From Zanthoxylum bungeanum (taxonomy: Eukaryota > Streptophyta > Magnoliopsida > Sapindales > Rutaceae): a stretch of 64,000 bases of DNA. Within the stretch, counting starts at the first letter, position 1. Every line of letters begins with the position of its first letter. The position numbers and the translations under genes are program-made. Under the pieces are notes generated by a model. The model was given only the letters and a program-made list of their open reading frames with translations, was not told the DNA's origin and did not search any database. This document shows, piece by piece, positions 43,656 through 52,759 of the stretch. Location: positions 1 through 64,000 of the forward strand of contig SKCR01034758.1 of assembly GCA_019454045.1 (NCBI GenBank), written 5' to 3'.

Positions 43656-43764
43656 GTATCAGTTCTGCCGGGTATGGCATTCTGGGGGCGAGGCCCACAT
43701 TGGTTCAGTATTAGTTCTGCCGGGTATAGTACTCTAGGGGGCGAGGCCCACATCATTATCAGTA
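43656..43764 (+). repeat. Two units of the ~57-bp module
   Basis: GTTCTGCCGGGTATGGCATT + CTGGGGGCGAGGCCCACATTGG occurs twice; counterpart of 7990-8228. Confidence 0.75.
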
Positions 43765-43915
43765 ACGGTTTGGAAATTGACCACTCTCATATCAGTAATG
43801 GTTCGGAAATGGACTACTCTCTTATCAGCAGCGGTTCGGAAATGAACCACTCTCATATCAGTAATGGTTCGGAAATGGACTATCTCTCATCAGCAACGGT
43901 TCGGAAAAAACCATC
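43765..43915 (+). repeat. ~33-bp module (CGGTTCGGAAATG)
   Basis: Five units of CAGTAACGGTTTGGAAAT / GGTTCGGAAATGGAC with CTCTCATAT spacers; same as 1-203. The array stops at the deletion junction with the LTR near 43922. Confidence 0.85.
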
Positions 43916-43922
43916 TCTAAGA

Positions 43923-45363
43923 TACACCATAACACCACCGAAAATCACACCCAAAACAGTAGCCAAAACACCCCAAAAATAGTAACTAAGATACACCAGC
44001 AAAGCGGCAGCGAATCGGAGTCAAAAGCAGCAGCAAAAGACGGAGAACGACGACCCAAAACAGTAAGACAACGAACGAGAGCAGTGAACCAGTGAACCGG
44101 AAGAGTTGCGGAGCATCCACCCTTCTGACGACCGTACACCGTACTACCGAGAGACGACATAAAAGGTTAGACCTGATGGCACCTTGTATTTATTATCTTT
44201 CATTTGTCTTTTACTTATTCTAATATATTTTTTTATTGGATGAGAGTCGTTTTGTTGAGGCATGATGTGAATTCCGGATAAACGGAATGCATGTTCTCTT
44301 TTGTGGTATATCGGATGGAAACCCGGACGTAAATTCTGTAGCCGAATCCGAATGGACGGTAGTACGGTCTGCACTCGGGATGCAACTCCATGTACCACTT
44401 GAGAGATACATATATTTCGTTTCATCCAAACTTGTATTTGAGCATGATGTAGTTAGTACGTTATTTATTTATTTAGCCTGATTAGGCCTAGTGCGTTATT
44501 TATTCTTAAGCATGATTCAGTCCTTAGTATGTTAATCTTTATGCATGATTTAGATATCCATGTGATTAGATATGTCGTTGTTGTGATCATGTTTGAATGC
44601 GGTATCTAAAACCTTATGAATGAATGCAATCTGTCAGTTCCCGTTCGAAAGCGTTATAGAACGAAACTCGAACGTGAACCTTCTGTTTACCGTTCGAACG
44701 CGTTATCAAACGCTTCTCAAACGAGCATGCATTTTGTATCATCAGGTCTGGTCCCGTTCGAACGCGTTATCAAACGCTACACAAACGCGAACCTTCTGTT
44801 TACCGTTCGAACGCGTTTACGAACGCTACACGAACGCGCACACACTGAACTGAGTCTGTCTCATCATATTTCATGCACAATTGCCTCTTGGGTGATCTCC
44901 TTGCATTATGTAGCCAATCATATTATTTGTATTCCTGCATGTATCCATTCGATGTATTCATGAGATAATACTCAAGCATGATTAAGTTGTTCTTAGTTTT
45001 CCATATCATATGATTTAAATATGTTCATGAGATTGCCATGTGATGTTGTATGTTGTGATGATTAATTTCATGCATGTGAATTTAGAAGCATGATACTCTT
45101 GGAAATAAGTGTTACTTAAACTTGATTAAATTATTACATAAATCCTTTCATTACAAGTGACATAAGTAAGGGACCATTCCGAACCCAACGGTTTGAGGTC
45201 TTCCCTTGCGAGGGGTGAGTGCGGCCTTAAATCTCATTTTCCCGGTTCACACCGGGTGGCGACTCCATTATTTTCCGGTTTAGTCCCCCGTGGCTACTCC
45301 GTACTCCCAACCGGGCCGCGAGCTCGGGACAGCATGCGTCGCCCCAGATCATGTGTCCCCACA
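43923..45363 (+). mobile_element. 3' LTR of plus-strand Tat-like element, 5'-truncated
   Basis: Homology to the 5' LTR starts at the equivalent of about 39510 (ACACCATAACACCACC) and runs to CCCCACA. The first ~1.05 kb of the LTR, with promoter and tandem repeat, and the polypurine tract are gone. Sequence identity to the 5' LTR is visibly high. The CpG array is at 44639-44842 and the PBS-like motif at 45257-45267. Confidence 0.87.
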
Positions 45364-45368
45364 CCTAG

Positions 45369-46819
45369 TGTTTTATTTTTATTTCATTAATTAATTGGAA
45401 AATGATATTTATCTATTAACATTTAATATATATATCACAACTTGTACCAATTAAATCAAGCCAATTTATCCAATAAAAATTGGCCATTTTATCCAATAAA
45501 ATAAAGTCATTTATCTTACTTTATCAAAGTAAAAGATATTTATTATTTAATTCATTTAATTATTCAACATTTGAATAATCAAATAATTAAATACAAATAT
45601 CTCAAATATATGTATTATAATTACATTAAATAATCAAAATATATATATTAATTATAAATGTCAAATATCACAATTTGACATTTAATAAATGGCCGAAAGA
45701 TATCAAACACATGTATTATCGTTTAACCGTTTAACGACTTATAAAAAATCAGTATTATTTATAAAAGTTGCCCTAGTGCTCTACGAGTATGTTTCATTAG
45801 TGAGACTCTCTAGATTCAGGCATATCCGTCACGAAATCCAATTTCGTGTCCATAATCTACCCACCCGTAAATTATGATGACCACGGATAAACTCGCTGAA
45901 TCATACAGGTCGAGGTCATCGCATACGTATAATCCCTCCGTCACAGGTATTCGGATTATCCTAGAGATATAGATAAAACATGTCAAATCTCTATAGTTAT
46001 AATCCCGTCGACGATTCTATTAGCAATCTCTTAATAACACTCATAACTAACTTCTACAGTGTACCACGGGCCCATGGATTTAACAGATTGCTAATTGCAC
46101 ATTGAATACCTATGCTCTGTACACAGAACTGACGGATCATATCTTGATACGCACATGATATCATGAGGATCAATCCACACCCAACGAACAGGCGGAGGTC
46201 TGATCTAAATAGATCGGTGACGTGACTGCCATCAAATTGTGGAGGATACCTCATATATCCACAGTGGTATCTCAAGTAGAAAGAACACTATGCTCACTTG
46301 ACCTGAGAAGATTCCTATTGACGTTGGTGTACCATCTATTTGGAAATCTTCAATGAGTCGTTCAGTGTTTATCCCGTATAAATACCTACACGTCTATACG
46401 AGTCTCACCAGACTCATGGTTCATTGGGATAAACCATCGGACCAAGTCTCGATATACGACGTGTACTGGTCTCAGCAGATTTTACTAACCGACCCGTGTT
46501 AGTAAATCTTGACCATGAACTTTATTTAAGGATATACAACTTATAGTGATACTTCCCAATGTCAATTACAAACTACGTTGTAACTGAGCACTATATTGTA
46601 AATCTTATGGTCTTTGTCTAATATACACGTATCACTAAATCAGATTTAGTTTCAATCTAATCATAATTAGATATCTAATCGCAATTAGATCGAATATGTG
46701 TATAAAAGACAAGAGGTGCTACCATTAAATAAGTAATATTATGAAAAAATATATTGTTCGTATTCATGAATCGAACATAAATACAATCCGGATTGGCACT
46801 TCGAGCATCAACCCTAACA
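45369..46819 (-). mobile_element. Copia-B LTR, 5' part
   Basis: Minus strand begins TGTTAGGGTTGATGCTCG at 46819, followed by AAGTGCCAATCCGGATTG. It is colinear with the starts of the LTRs at 52760 and 59377. Joined with 37290-38453 it makes about 2.6 kb. The frame at 46054-46275 is not a gene; it also recurs in the other LTRs (for example 53221-53403). Confidence 0.8.
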
Positions 46820-46959
46820 AATACACCTAGTGAGATTGAATTTAATGAGAGGGGAACAAACCACTCAAACTAAAAACTGTTACTACTGAAGCAATCACTT
46901 GTGGTTAAACCTCAGAGATCATCTTCAAAGATAAATTTGAAAAATAATATTTATTAAAA
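46820..46959. other. Short AT-rich flank, nothing recognised
   Basis: Sequence between the copia-B LTR start and segmental-duplication copy A. No repeat or coding signal seen. Confidence 0.4.
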
Positions 46960-47938
46960 AAAATAATTAATTATTAAATTCATATCTTTTTTAAGATTGG
47001 TGATAGATCGTGTTAAAAAAAAGAAAAAAAAAGCTGCTTAAAAAAAAATCAAATTCACCACTTAAAAATTAAAATATCCGCTTGAAGTTCAACCTAATTA
47101 GAACCGAAGTAATTTTTAGCTTTACAAGCGCGCGCATCATTCGAAAAGCAAAATGAGTTTCCAACGCTCCAATGGTGTCGCTTAATAGCATAAAATTTAG
47201 GATTTGATTATTTAAATTTTAAATTTAAATTCAGAAGATGTATTTTTTTTATAAGAATTTAGAATAATAAATTTTTTTATCTATTCGATTTAATCTCGAA
47301 TTGAATTATTTGATAGTGAAATTTCTATAAAAAAAAATGATATCCAAATGAGGCCAGTAGCAATATTTTTAATATAAAGGAAGTGCAATATGTTTGGTCA
47401 TTGCAAAATCTAAACAAGTATGAACTGATATTAAAAATTAAAATAAAAAAAAAATCTATTTTTCTACGTGCAATTACATCAGATTTCCACTCGCAAAGAT
47501 CTCATGCGTGATACATAAGCATCTTCTTCAACCAACACGTGGCACGAGTGACATCCCACACATGTAAGGCCCATATTTTTTTGTTTGTTTGTTTTCAATT
47601 AATTAAAAAGAGGAGAACAATACAAAAAAATATATATATGCTTATTAATTTTATAGCTTGAAGATGAATAGGTAAAGTTAGGAATCCCCACCACTAACAC
47701 AAAGAGCTACAAAAATATCTCATTATTTTGCTATAAGATAACATTGCTCTAAAAATTATTTGTAATTAGTTTATTATTTCCATGAAAGATATATAGCTTT
47801 TAGTTCTAGTACTTTTCCCTAGTGACATATTGTTTACAATTATTTACACAATTATTTGTATTTGGAAAACATAAAGGATAAAAAGGATATATTTTTTTTA
47901 TTCAAATATACATAATTATGCAAATGGTTATGCATATA
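46960..47938 (+). repeat. Segmental duplication, copy A
   Basis: Aligns in order with 49752-51289: AAGCTGCTTaaaa, ATCCGCTTGAAGTT, CATCTTCTTCAACCAACACG (47519-47538), a GGCCCA block, GAATCCCCACCACTAACACA, TTTTGCTATAA and TACTTTTCCCTAGTGACAT. It lacks the SINE and the 408-bp insert seen in copy B, so it shows the unoccupied sites. A CACGTG G-box (47536-47541) lies in the best conserved 100 bp. No reading frame is conserved. Confidence 0.8.
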
Positions 47939-48944
47939 TCATTATTGCATGTGTATACGTGTGTTTTGTTTTGTTGGTGTGTTATGGCATAGTTTTCAGG
48001 CGTATCTTTGCATATAATTTATTTATTATTGTGCAAGTTGGAATGGTTGAATCTAGTAGTGGAGGAAGCCTATTGAAAAAGAGCCAAGAAGATATTTATT
48101 GTGCAAACTAGTTGAAATATGATTTTTAAATTAACTTATGAATACGTGGATGTTGTCAAAAAGAATGGTGATGTCATACTCCAAAATGAAGAGATTCTGA
48201 GAACGGAAGAGGTCTTGTATATTTTTAATCCATTTATCATCGAGTCATATTATTTGAGGTATTATCTGAATATATGTTTAAGAATAATAAAAAAAATTTA
48301 TACGCAAATCAATTATTATTGGAGATATATTGAAAAATCTACTTATTTTAATTTTTTTTTTTTTTTTTTACTAAACTATGGATGATGCCAATACTATCAA
48401 TGATTACTGATCAAACAATGTTTTATTTTAATTACTATTGAGAGGTAAGCATTCAATTTCAACAATAACAGATATAATATTTGTTTGGTGAAAATTTAGC
48501 GGACCAACACTTGAATAATTTTAGAGTCTCAACTCAAACAATGTGAAAAAAAGAAAAAGGAAAAGGAAAATGACTCTATTCAATTCTTCAAGTCAATTTA
48601 GATCATCAACCTTAATTGTTTTTGCAATTTTAGCAACAATTTCATAGCAAAAAGTAACACAACCAAATCATATTTGATTAAGGAAAAATCTTTGACTTCA
48701 TGTCATACAATTTGTACAAGGTAGGTCATGAGTTGTATGAATGAATGGTATCAAAATCAATTATAGTATTTATATTTTTAATGGAAGCAAGAACTGTAAA
48801 GTTGAACAGAAAAATTTTCACTACTAGTGAAAAAAAACAGTGATTTCAGAATTGGATTAATGATTGAACCGTTTATTTGAAAGATTCAATAAATCATTGG
48901 TTAACCGGTTGAACTATTACGAAAAATGTGTGTACATATATATA
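47939..48944. other. AT-rich stretch, no supported gene
   Basis: Contains an 88-codon frame (48119-48385) ending in a poly-Phe tail encoded by a long T run. It has no recognisable domain and I do not support it as a gene. A (TA)n stretch is at 48935-48950. Confidence 0.4.
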
Positions 48945-49275
48945 TATATAAATTTATGGTGATAAAAACAGCCGAAATAAAATTGGCTATATGTGACCCT
49001 TGTCTTTTACTATCAAGAACATCATTATCATCAAGTTTCCACTTTGTTTTGGTCTCTCCATCACAAAAAAGAATCTGATATATATCGTTGTAAAGTTAGA
49101 GAAGATTGAGATGGAGATTTCTTTAATGTATAAATTAAAATAATTTAAAAAAAAATCCCCATATATCTTTTCAACCTTCATTTTTCTTTTGAAGTGCAAC
49201 AAATGTTTTATAATCCCAATTTGATTTATTGATTTCCTACCTCATATAACTATTAATCTTGCCATGGCCGGTATC
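48945..49275 (+). repeat. Dispersed repeat, copy 2
   Basis: Matches 28985-29412 (see there). Begins at a TATATATAAA-type box, ends around GCCATGGCCGG. It lacks the AAT microsatellite of copy 1. Confidence 0.6.
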
Positions 49276-49404
49276 GGGGTGAGGTATCCGCATATAGTCT
49301 TTAAATATTTTTTTATTATAATTCCTAAAAATTAATAGATAATGATCTCAAATTTTTTATATTATTATAATATTATATTATGACCAATGGTCTCAAATTA
49401 TAAA
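49276..49404. other. AT-rich spacer
   Basis: Follows the GGTATCGGGGTGAGGTATCC block. Nothing recognised. Confidence 0.3.
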
Positions 49405-49751
49405 AATACCATTAGCCCAGCCCGGCAAAGCAAAAAAAAGCCTGGGTCCGGGAAAAGCCCGGCCAGGGTGTTTTCTGGGCGGGCCCGGGCTTTATCCGGC
49501 CCGTTTTTAAAAAAAATAAATTAAAAACATACAAATACGAAATATATTCATACTATATGTAAATATATTCACACTATATGTAAAGACAATTCACAAATAA
49601 ATCAAAAATTTCATCGATAAATTAACGATTTAAATGCTACATGCCATAGCCGGGCTTACCATTTTAGGGCCCGGCCCGAGTTTTTTTTTTACCCCGGGTG
49701 GGCTCGGCCGGGCCGGACCGAGCCCGGGCCCGGGCTTTTCTGCCACCTTTA
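49405..49751. mobile_element. Possible hAT-type MITE with GC-rich ends
   Basis: Two GC-rich ends (49415-49505 and 49640-49750), each rich in GGCCCGGGC/CCCGGCC words in inverted orientation, flank an AT-rich core of about 130 bp. The right end, read on the minus strand, is AAAGGTGGCAGAAAAGCCCG, reminiscent of the GGGGTGGCAA ends of some hAT MITEs. Target duplications not resolved. Confidence 0.35.
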
Positions 49752-50480
49752 AATTAATTATTAAATCCATATATTCTTTAAGATTTGAACAGTGATAGAT
49801 AGTTAAAAAAAAAAACAAAACAAAAGAAAAAAAAAGCTGCTTCAAAAAATCAAATTTACCACTAAAAAATTAAAACATCCGCTTGAAGTTTAACCTAATT
49901 CAAACTGAAGCAATATTTAGCTTTACGAGCGCGGGCACATCATCATAATTTGTTTAAAAAAGTGTGTGGCTTCATAACATAAGATTTAAAATTTAATTAT
50001 TTAAATTTTATCGAAAATTTTATATATTCCGTTTAATCCCGAATCGAGTGATTTAATAGTAAAATTTCAAAATAAAACAAAATAAAAGAATTTCCAACAT
50101 ATCCAAATGTGGCCAGTGGCAATATTTTTAATATGAAGGAAGTGCAAAATGTTTGGTCATTGCAAAATCTAAACAAGAATGAACTTATATTAAAAATTAA
50201 AATTAAAAAAAAAAATTCTATTTTTCTATGTGCAATTACATCAGATTTCCACTTGCAAAGATCTCATGCGTGATACATAAGCATCTTCTTCAACCAACAC
50301 GTGGCACGCGTGACATCCCACTTATGCAAGGCCCACATTTTTTTTGTTTGTTTGTTTTCAATTAATTAAAAAGAGAAGAGAACAATACAAAAAAATATAT
50401 ATGCTTATTTATAGCTTGAAGATGAATAGGTAAAGTTAGGAATCCCCACCACTAACACAAAGAGATATAAAAATACCTTC

Positions 50481-50660
50481 TTTTTTTTTTAAGAATCTTT
50501 GGAAATCTCTGCCGTCAAATCACCCATTTCGAACTTAAGTAAAGTATGTAAAATTCTCGGATTGTCCCAGATTCTTATAAGAAACGCACTCCTTGAATTC
50601 GAACCCAAAACCTCAAAGCGAGGTCCTGAATCCTACACCACCAAACCACACTCTTGGGAC
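50481..50660 (-). mobile_element. tRNA-derived SINE
   Basis: About 180 bp on the minus strand. The 5' part has GTTTGGTGGTGTAGG (box A-like) and GGTTCGAATTC (box B of RNA polymerase III promoters, one base off consensus). The body is non-coding and the 3' end is TTCTTAAAA with a poly-A run (plus-strand T10 at 50481-50490). Copy A of the duplication lacks it (around 47712-47725), where AAAAATATCTCATT is uninterrupted. Flanks AAATAC / AATATT may be a decayed target duplication. The 66-codon frame at 50499-50699 is the antisense of this SINE. Confidence 0.75.
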
Positions 50661-50697
50661 AATATTTCATTATTTTGCTATAACATAACATTGCTCT

Positions 50698-51105
50698 AAT
50701 ATTAATGGAGAGACAAGGGCTAAAATGTTTTTTCCATGGTCATTCTGGGAAACTTATTCTCAACTTTGATTTATTTGCATAGTGTCATCCATATTATTTA
50801 TTTGAAGTTTTGTTATATATTATTAAGATTCTAAATTTTACATTAGTCATTAGGTAAAATTATAAAATTAAATGTACATGTTTATAAGCTTATGAGTTAT
50901 ACATTTTTATCTTATAAGCCGGTTTTTACTCTTTATGTAAGTTAATAATAAATATAAATAAACTTTATCAATATTTCTTTCCCACTAAAATAGTTTAAAT
51001 AATAATGTTAAGTGTTGTATAGCACCAAACACACTACATTGCGCTAAATTATAGTTATTGTATAACGCTTAAGTTTTAAATTTTAAATGTGTGGTTGTCT
51101 GCTCT
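50698..51105. mobile_element. 408-bp insertion of unknown type
   Basis: Present in copy B and absent in copy A. Bounded by direct repeats TGCTCT (50692-50697 and 51100-51105). AT-rich, non-coding. A GTTGTATAGCACC / GCGCTAAATTATAG… TATAACGCTTAA area lies near its right end. No family recognised. Confidence 0.5.
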
Positions 51106-51289
51106 GAAAAATGATTTATAATTGGTATATTTTTTATATGAAAGATATATAATTTGTAGTTTTAGTACTTTTCCCTAGTGACATTGTTTATAAATAAAAA
51201 TGATGTTTGCATAATTATTTACACAATTATTTGTATTTGGATCATAAAGGATAAAAATGAATTTTTTTTTTTCAAATATAAATAATTAT

Positions 51290-51657
51290 TAGGGGTGGCA
51301 AAATGAATTAACAAATCGAATTTGTATCGAATTCTAAACGAATCGAATCAAAATGGGATGGATTCATATTCGATTCGTTTATTAAACGAATCGAATACAA
51401 ATTTTCATTTAGTCATGGTATTATTCAATAACATAATTTACCATAATTTATTTACATTATTTTTTCATAAATATATACATATGTAATTAATATATTTACA
51501 AAATATCTCACCAAATATTGATAATATTATATTTTATATGATAATTTGTCATAATTTATCGAGTCTCAATTGGAAAATAATAATAACTAGTAAAAGAAAA
51601 TAAAACGAATCCTAAATGAATAAACGAATCAATGAGGTTAAATTCCTATTCGATTCT
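51290..51657 (+). mobile_element. MITE-like element, hAT type, cut at right
   Basis: Begins TAGGGGTGGCAAAATGAATT, a typical hAT MITE terminus. Followed by overlapping inverted words (ATTCGATTCGTTTA / TAAACGAATCGAAT at 51369-51398), an AT-rich core and again AACGAAT words at 51603-51655. The right terminus is lost at the Athila LTR start (51658). Confidence 0.45.
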
Positions 51658-52759
51658 TGATGAGTGAAAAATATATCACTATTTACCGCCCATTTGACCT
51701 AATACTTTGTATGGTTTCTCGGGTTTTATGAAAGTTTTGATGTGTTTTTGCTTATTTTGCAAATAAATAAAGTTTTGGGACTCAATAGAATCAACTTGGG
51801 GCTAAAACGATGAAAAAACGGACAAAAAAGGCAAAAATGGAAATTCATTGTTAACGTGTCGCGCCGCGCACACTTCTTTGCGTCGCGACGCGCCTCAATA
51901 ATTCAGATGCTGACACGCGTCATCACCACGTCATCACGTGTGTCATCACTTGCGTCATCATGATGTCAGCCAATAATTCAACCTACCGACACGCGTCATC
52001 ACTTGCATCATCATGACATCAGCGTCGCGACGCCAACCCTCAATGCGTCGCGACACCGAGCCAATAATTCAGTTTTCCGACAAATGCGTGCCACATGTCA
52101 ACATCTCATGCAAAACATGTACAGATGTCAGCAATCAACGCGCGTCGCGACGCACAAACCCGAATTTTGCCTATAAATAGAAGCTGATTTCATTTTCCAA
52201 ATTCATAATTTCCTTAAGGTTCTTAATAAGGATTTAAAGATTGTATCTTGTTTGTATATATTAATAATAATGTATTTTTATTTTTAGTAGTTGTAATAAT
52301 AGTTTATTTATTTTATGTTTTGTAGTTAATTTCCGCTCGGGAAAAGATGAAACTTTTATTATGATAATTTAGATTAATCTCCCTTAAATTATAATATATA
52401 AATTATCTTAAAACCTGACTTAATTGGATACCGCTTTTATGGTCGGTTGGACTTAATTAAATTAATTTTAACCTGACTTAATTGGATACCATCTTTATGG
52501 TCGGTTGGAATTAATTATCACATAACTTAATCGGGATACCACATATATGGTCGGTTGGTAATATAATACAAATTTATATATTATAATAAGGGAGATTTCT
52601 AAATTTGAAATATTAAAGGTTGATCCCCTAACCCCTAATATTTTATTTTTAATCTAGGGAAGTGATGAAACACAATATTCATAAGTTTAATAATTGATTT
52701 AATTATATTATGTGTGATACTTTGGCTTGTTTATTGAATCTTAATTTTAATGCTTCTGT
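51658..52759 (+). mobile_element. Third Athila LTR, 3'-truncated
   Basis: Starts TGATGAGTG with the conserved ATATATCACTATTTACCGCC block. It includes a CG-rich segment (51850-52155) with GCGTCGCGACGC words not seen in the other Athila LTRs here, a TATA box at 52172-52180 and TATGGTCGGTTGG repeats (52425-52560). It stops where a copia-B LTR begins at 52760, so the last ~0.7 kb, PBS and interior are absent. Confidence 0.8.
51850..52155 (+). promoter_or_regulatory. CG-palindrome and ACGT-element cluster in Athila LTR
   Basis: GCGTCGCGACGC at 51880-51891 and 52142-52153, a close copy at 52022-52034 and a half copy at 52045. Between them are GACACGCGTCATCAC (twice), ACGTCATCACGTG and several TGCGTCATCA words resembling plant bZIP targets. 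It lies just upstream of the TATA box at 52172, hence a candidate enhancer. Role not proven. Confidence 0.45.

Larger units (their letters stand above)
38454..45363 (+). mobile_element. Non-autonomous Tat/Ogre-type element with truncated 3' LTR
   Basis: Plus-strand element inserted in a copia-B LTR with a perfect CCTAG duplication (38449-38453, 45364-45368). It has a 5' LTR at 38454-40950, tRNA-Arg PBS at 40954-40965, a leader with three ~170-bp repeats, a minisatellite block and a 3' LTR that starts inside the LTR at 43923. LTR and leader are clearly homologous to the element at 2884-12570. No gag or pol is visible. Because the target duplication is intact on both sides, loss of the 3' LTR start and polypurine tract happened after insertion. 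Confidence 0.88.
49752..51289 (+). repeat. Segmental duplication, copy B, with two insertions
   Basis: Second copy of the 46960-47938 unit, about 2.79 kb downstream in the same orientation. Larger than copy A because of a SINE (50481-50660) and a 408-bp insert (50698-51105). G-box CACGTG at 50298-50303. Copy B ends exactly where a TAGGGGTGGCA terminus begins at 51290. Confidence 0.8.

Noticed and set aside
42315..43760. CRISPR-like regular repeats
   Set aside because: Units abut without unique spacers and the context is a plant retroelement; this is a minisatellite.
46054..46275. Recurring peptide (SHVTDLFRSDLRLFVGCG) in several places
   Set aside because: Repeated only because it lies in copia-B LTRs (also 53221-53403); stops break it differently in each copy.
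48119..48385. 88-codon frame
   Set aside because: AT-driven composition, a Phe run from a T tract, no domain, no conservation visible elsewhere in the window.
50499..50699. 66-codon frame as a small gene
   Set aside because: It is the antisense of the SINE and its flank.
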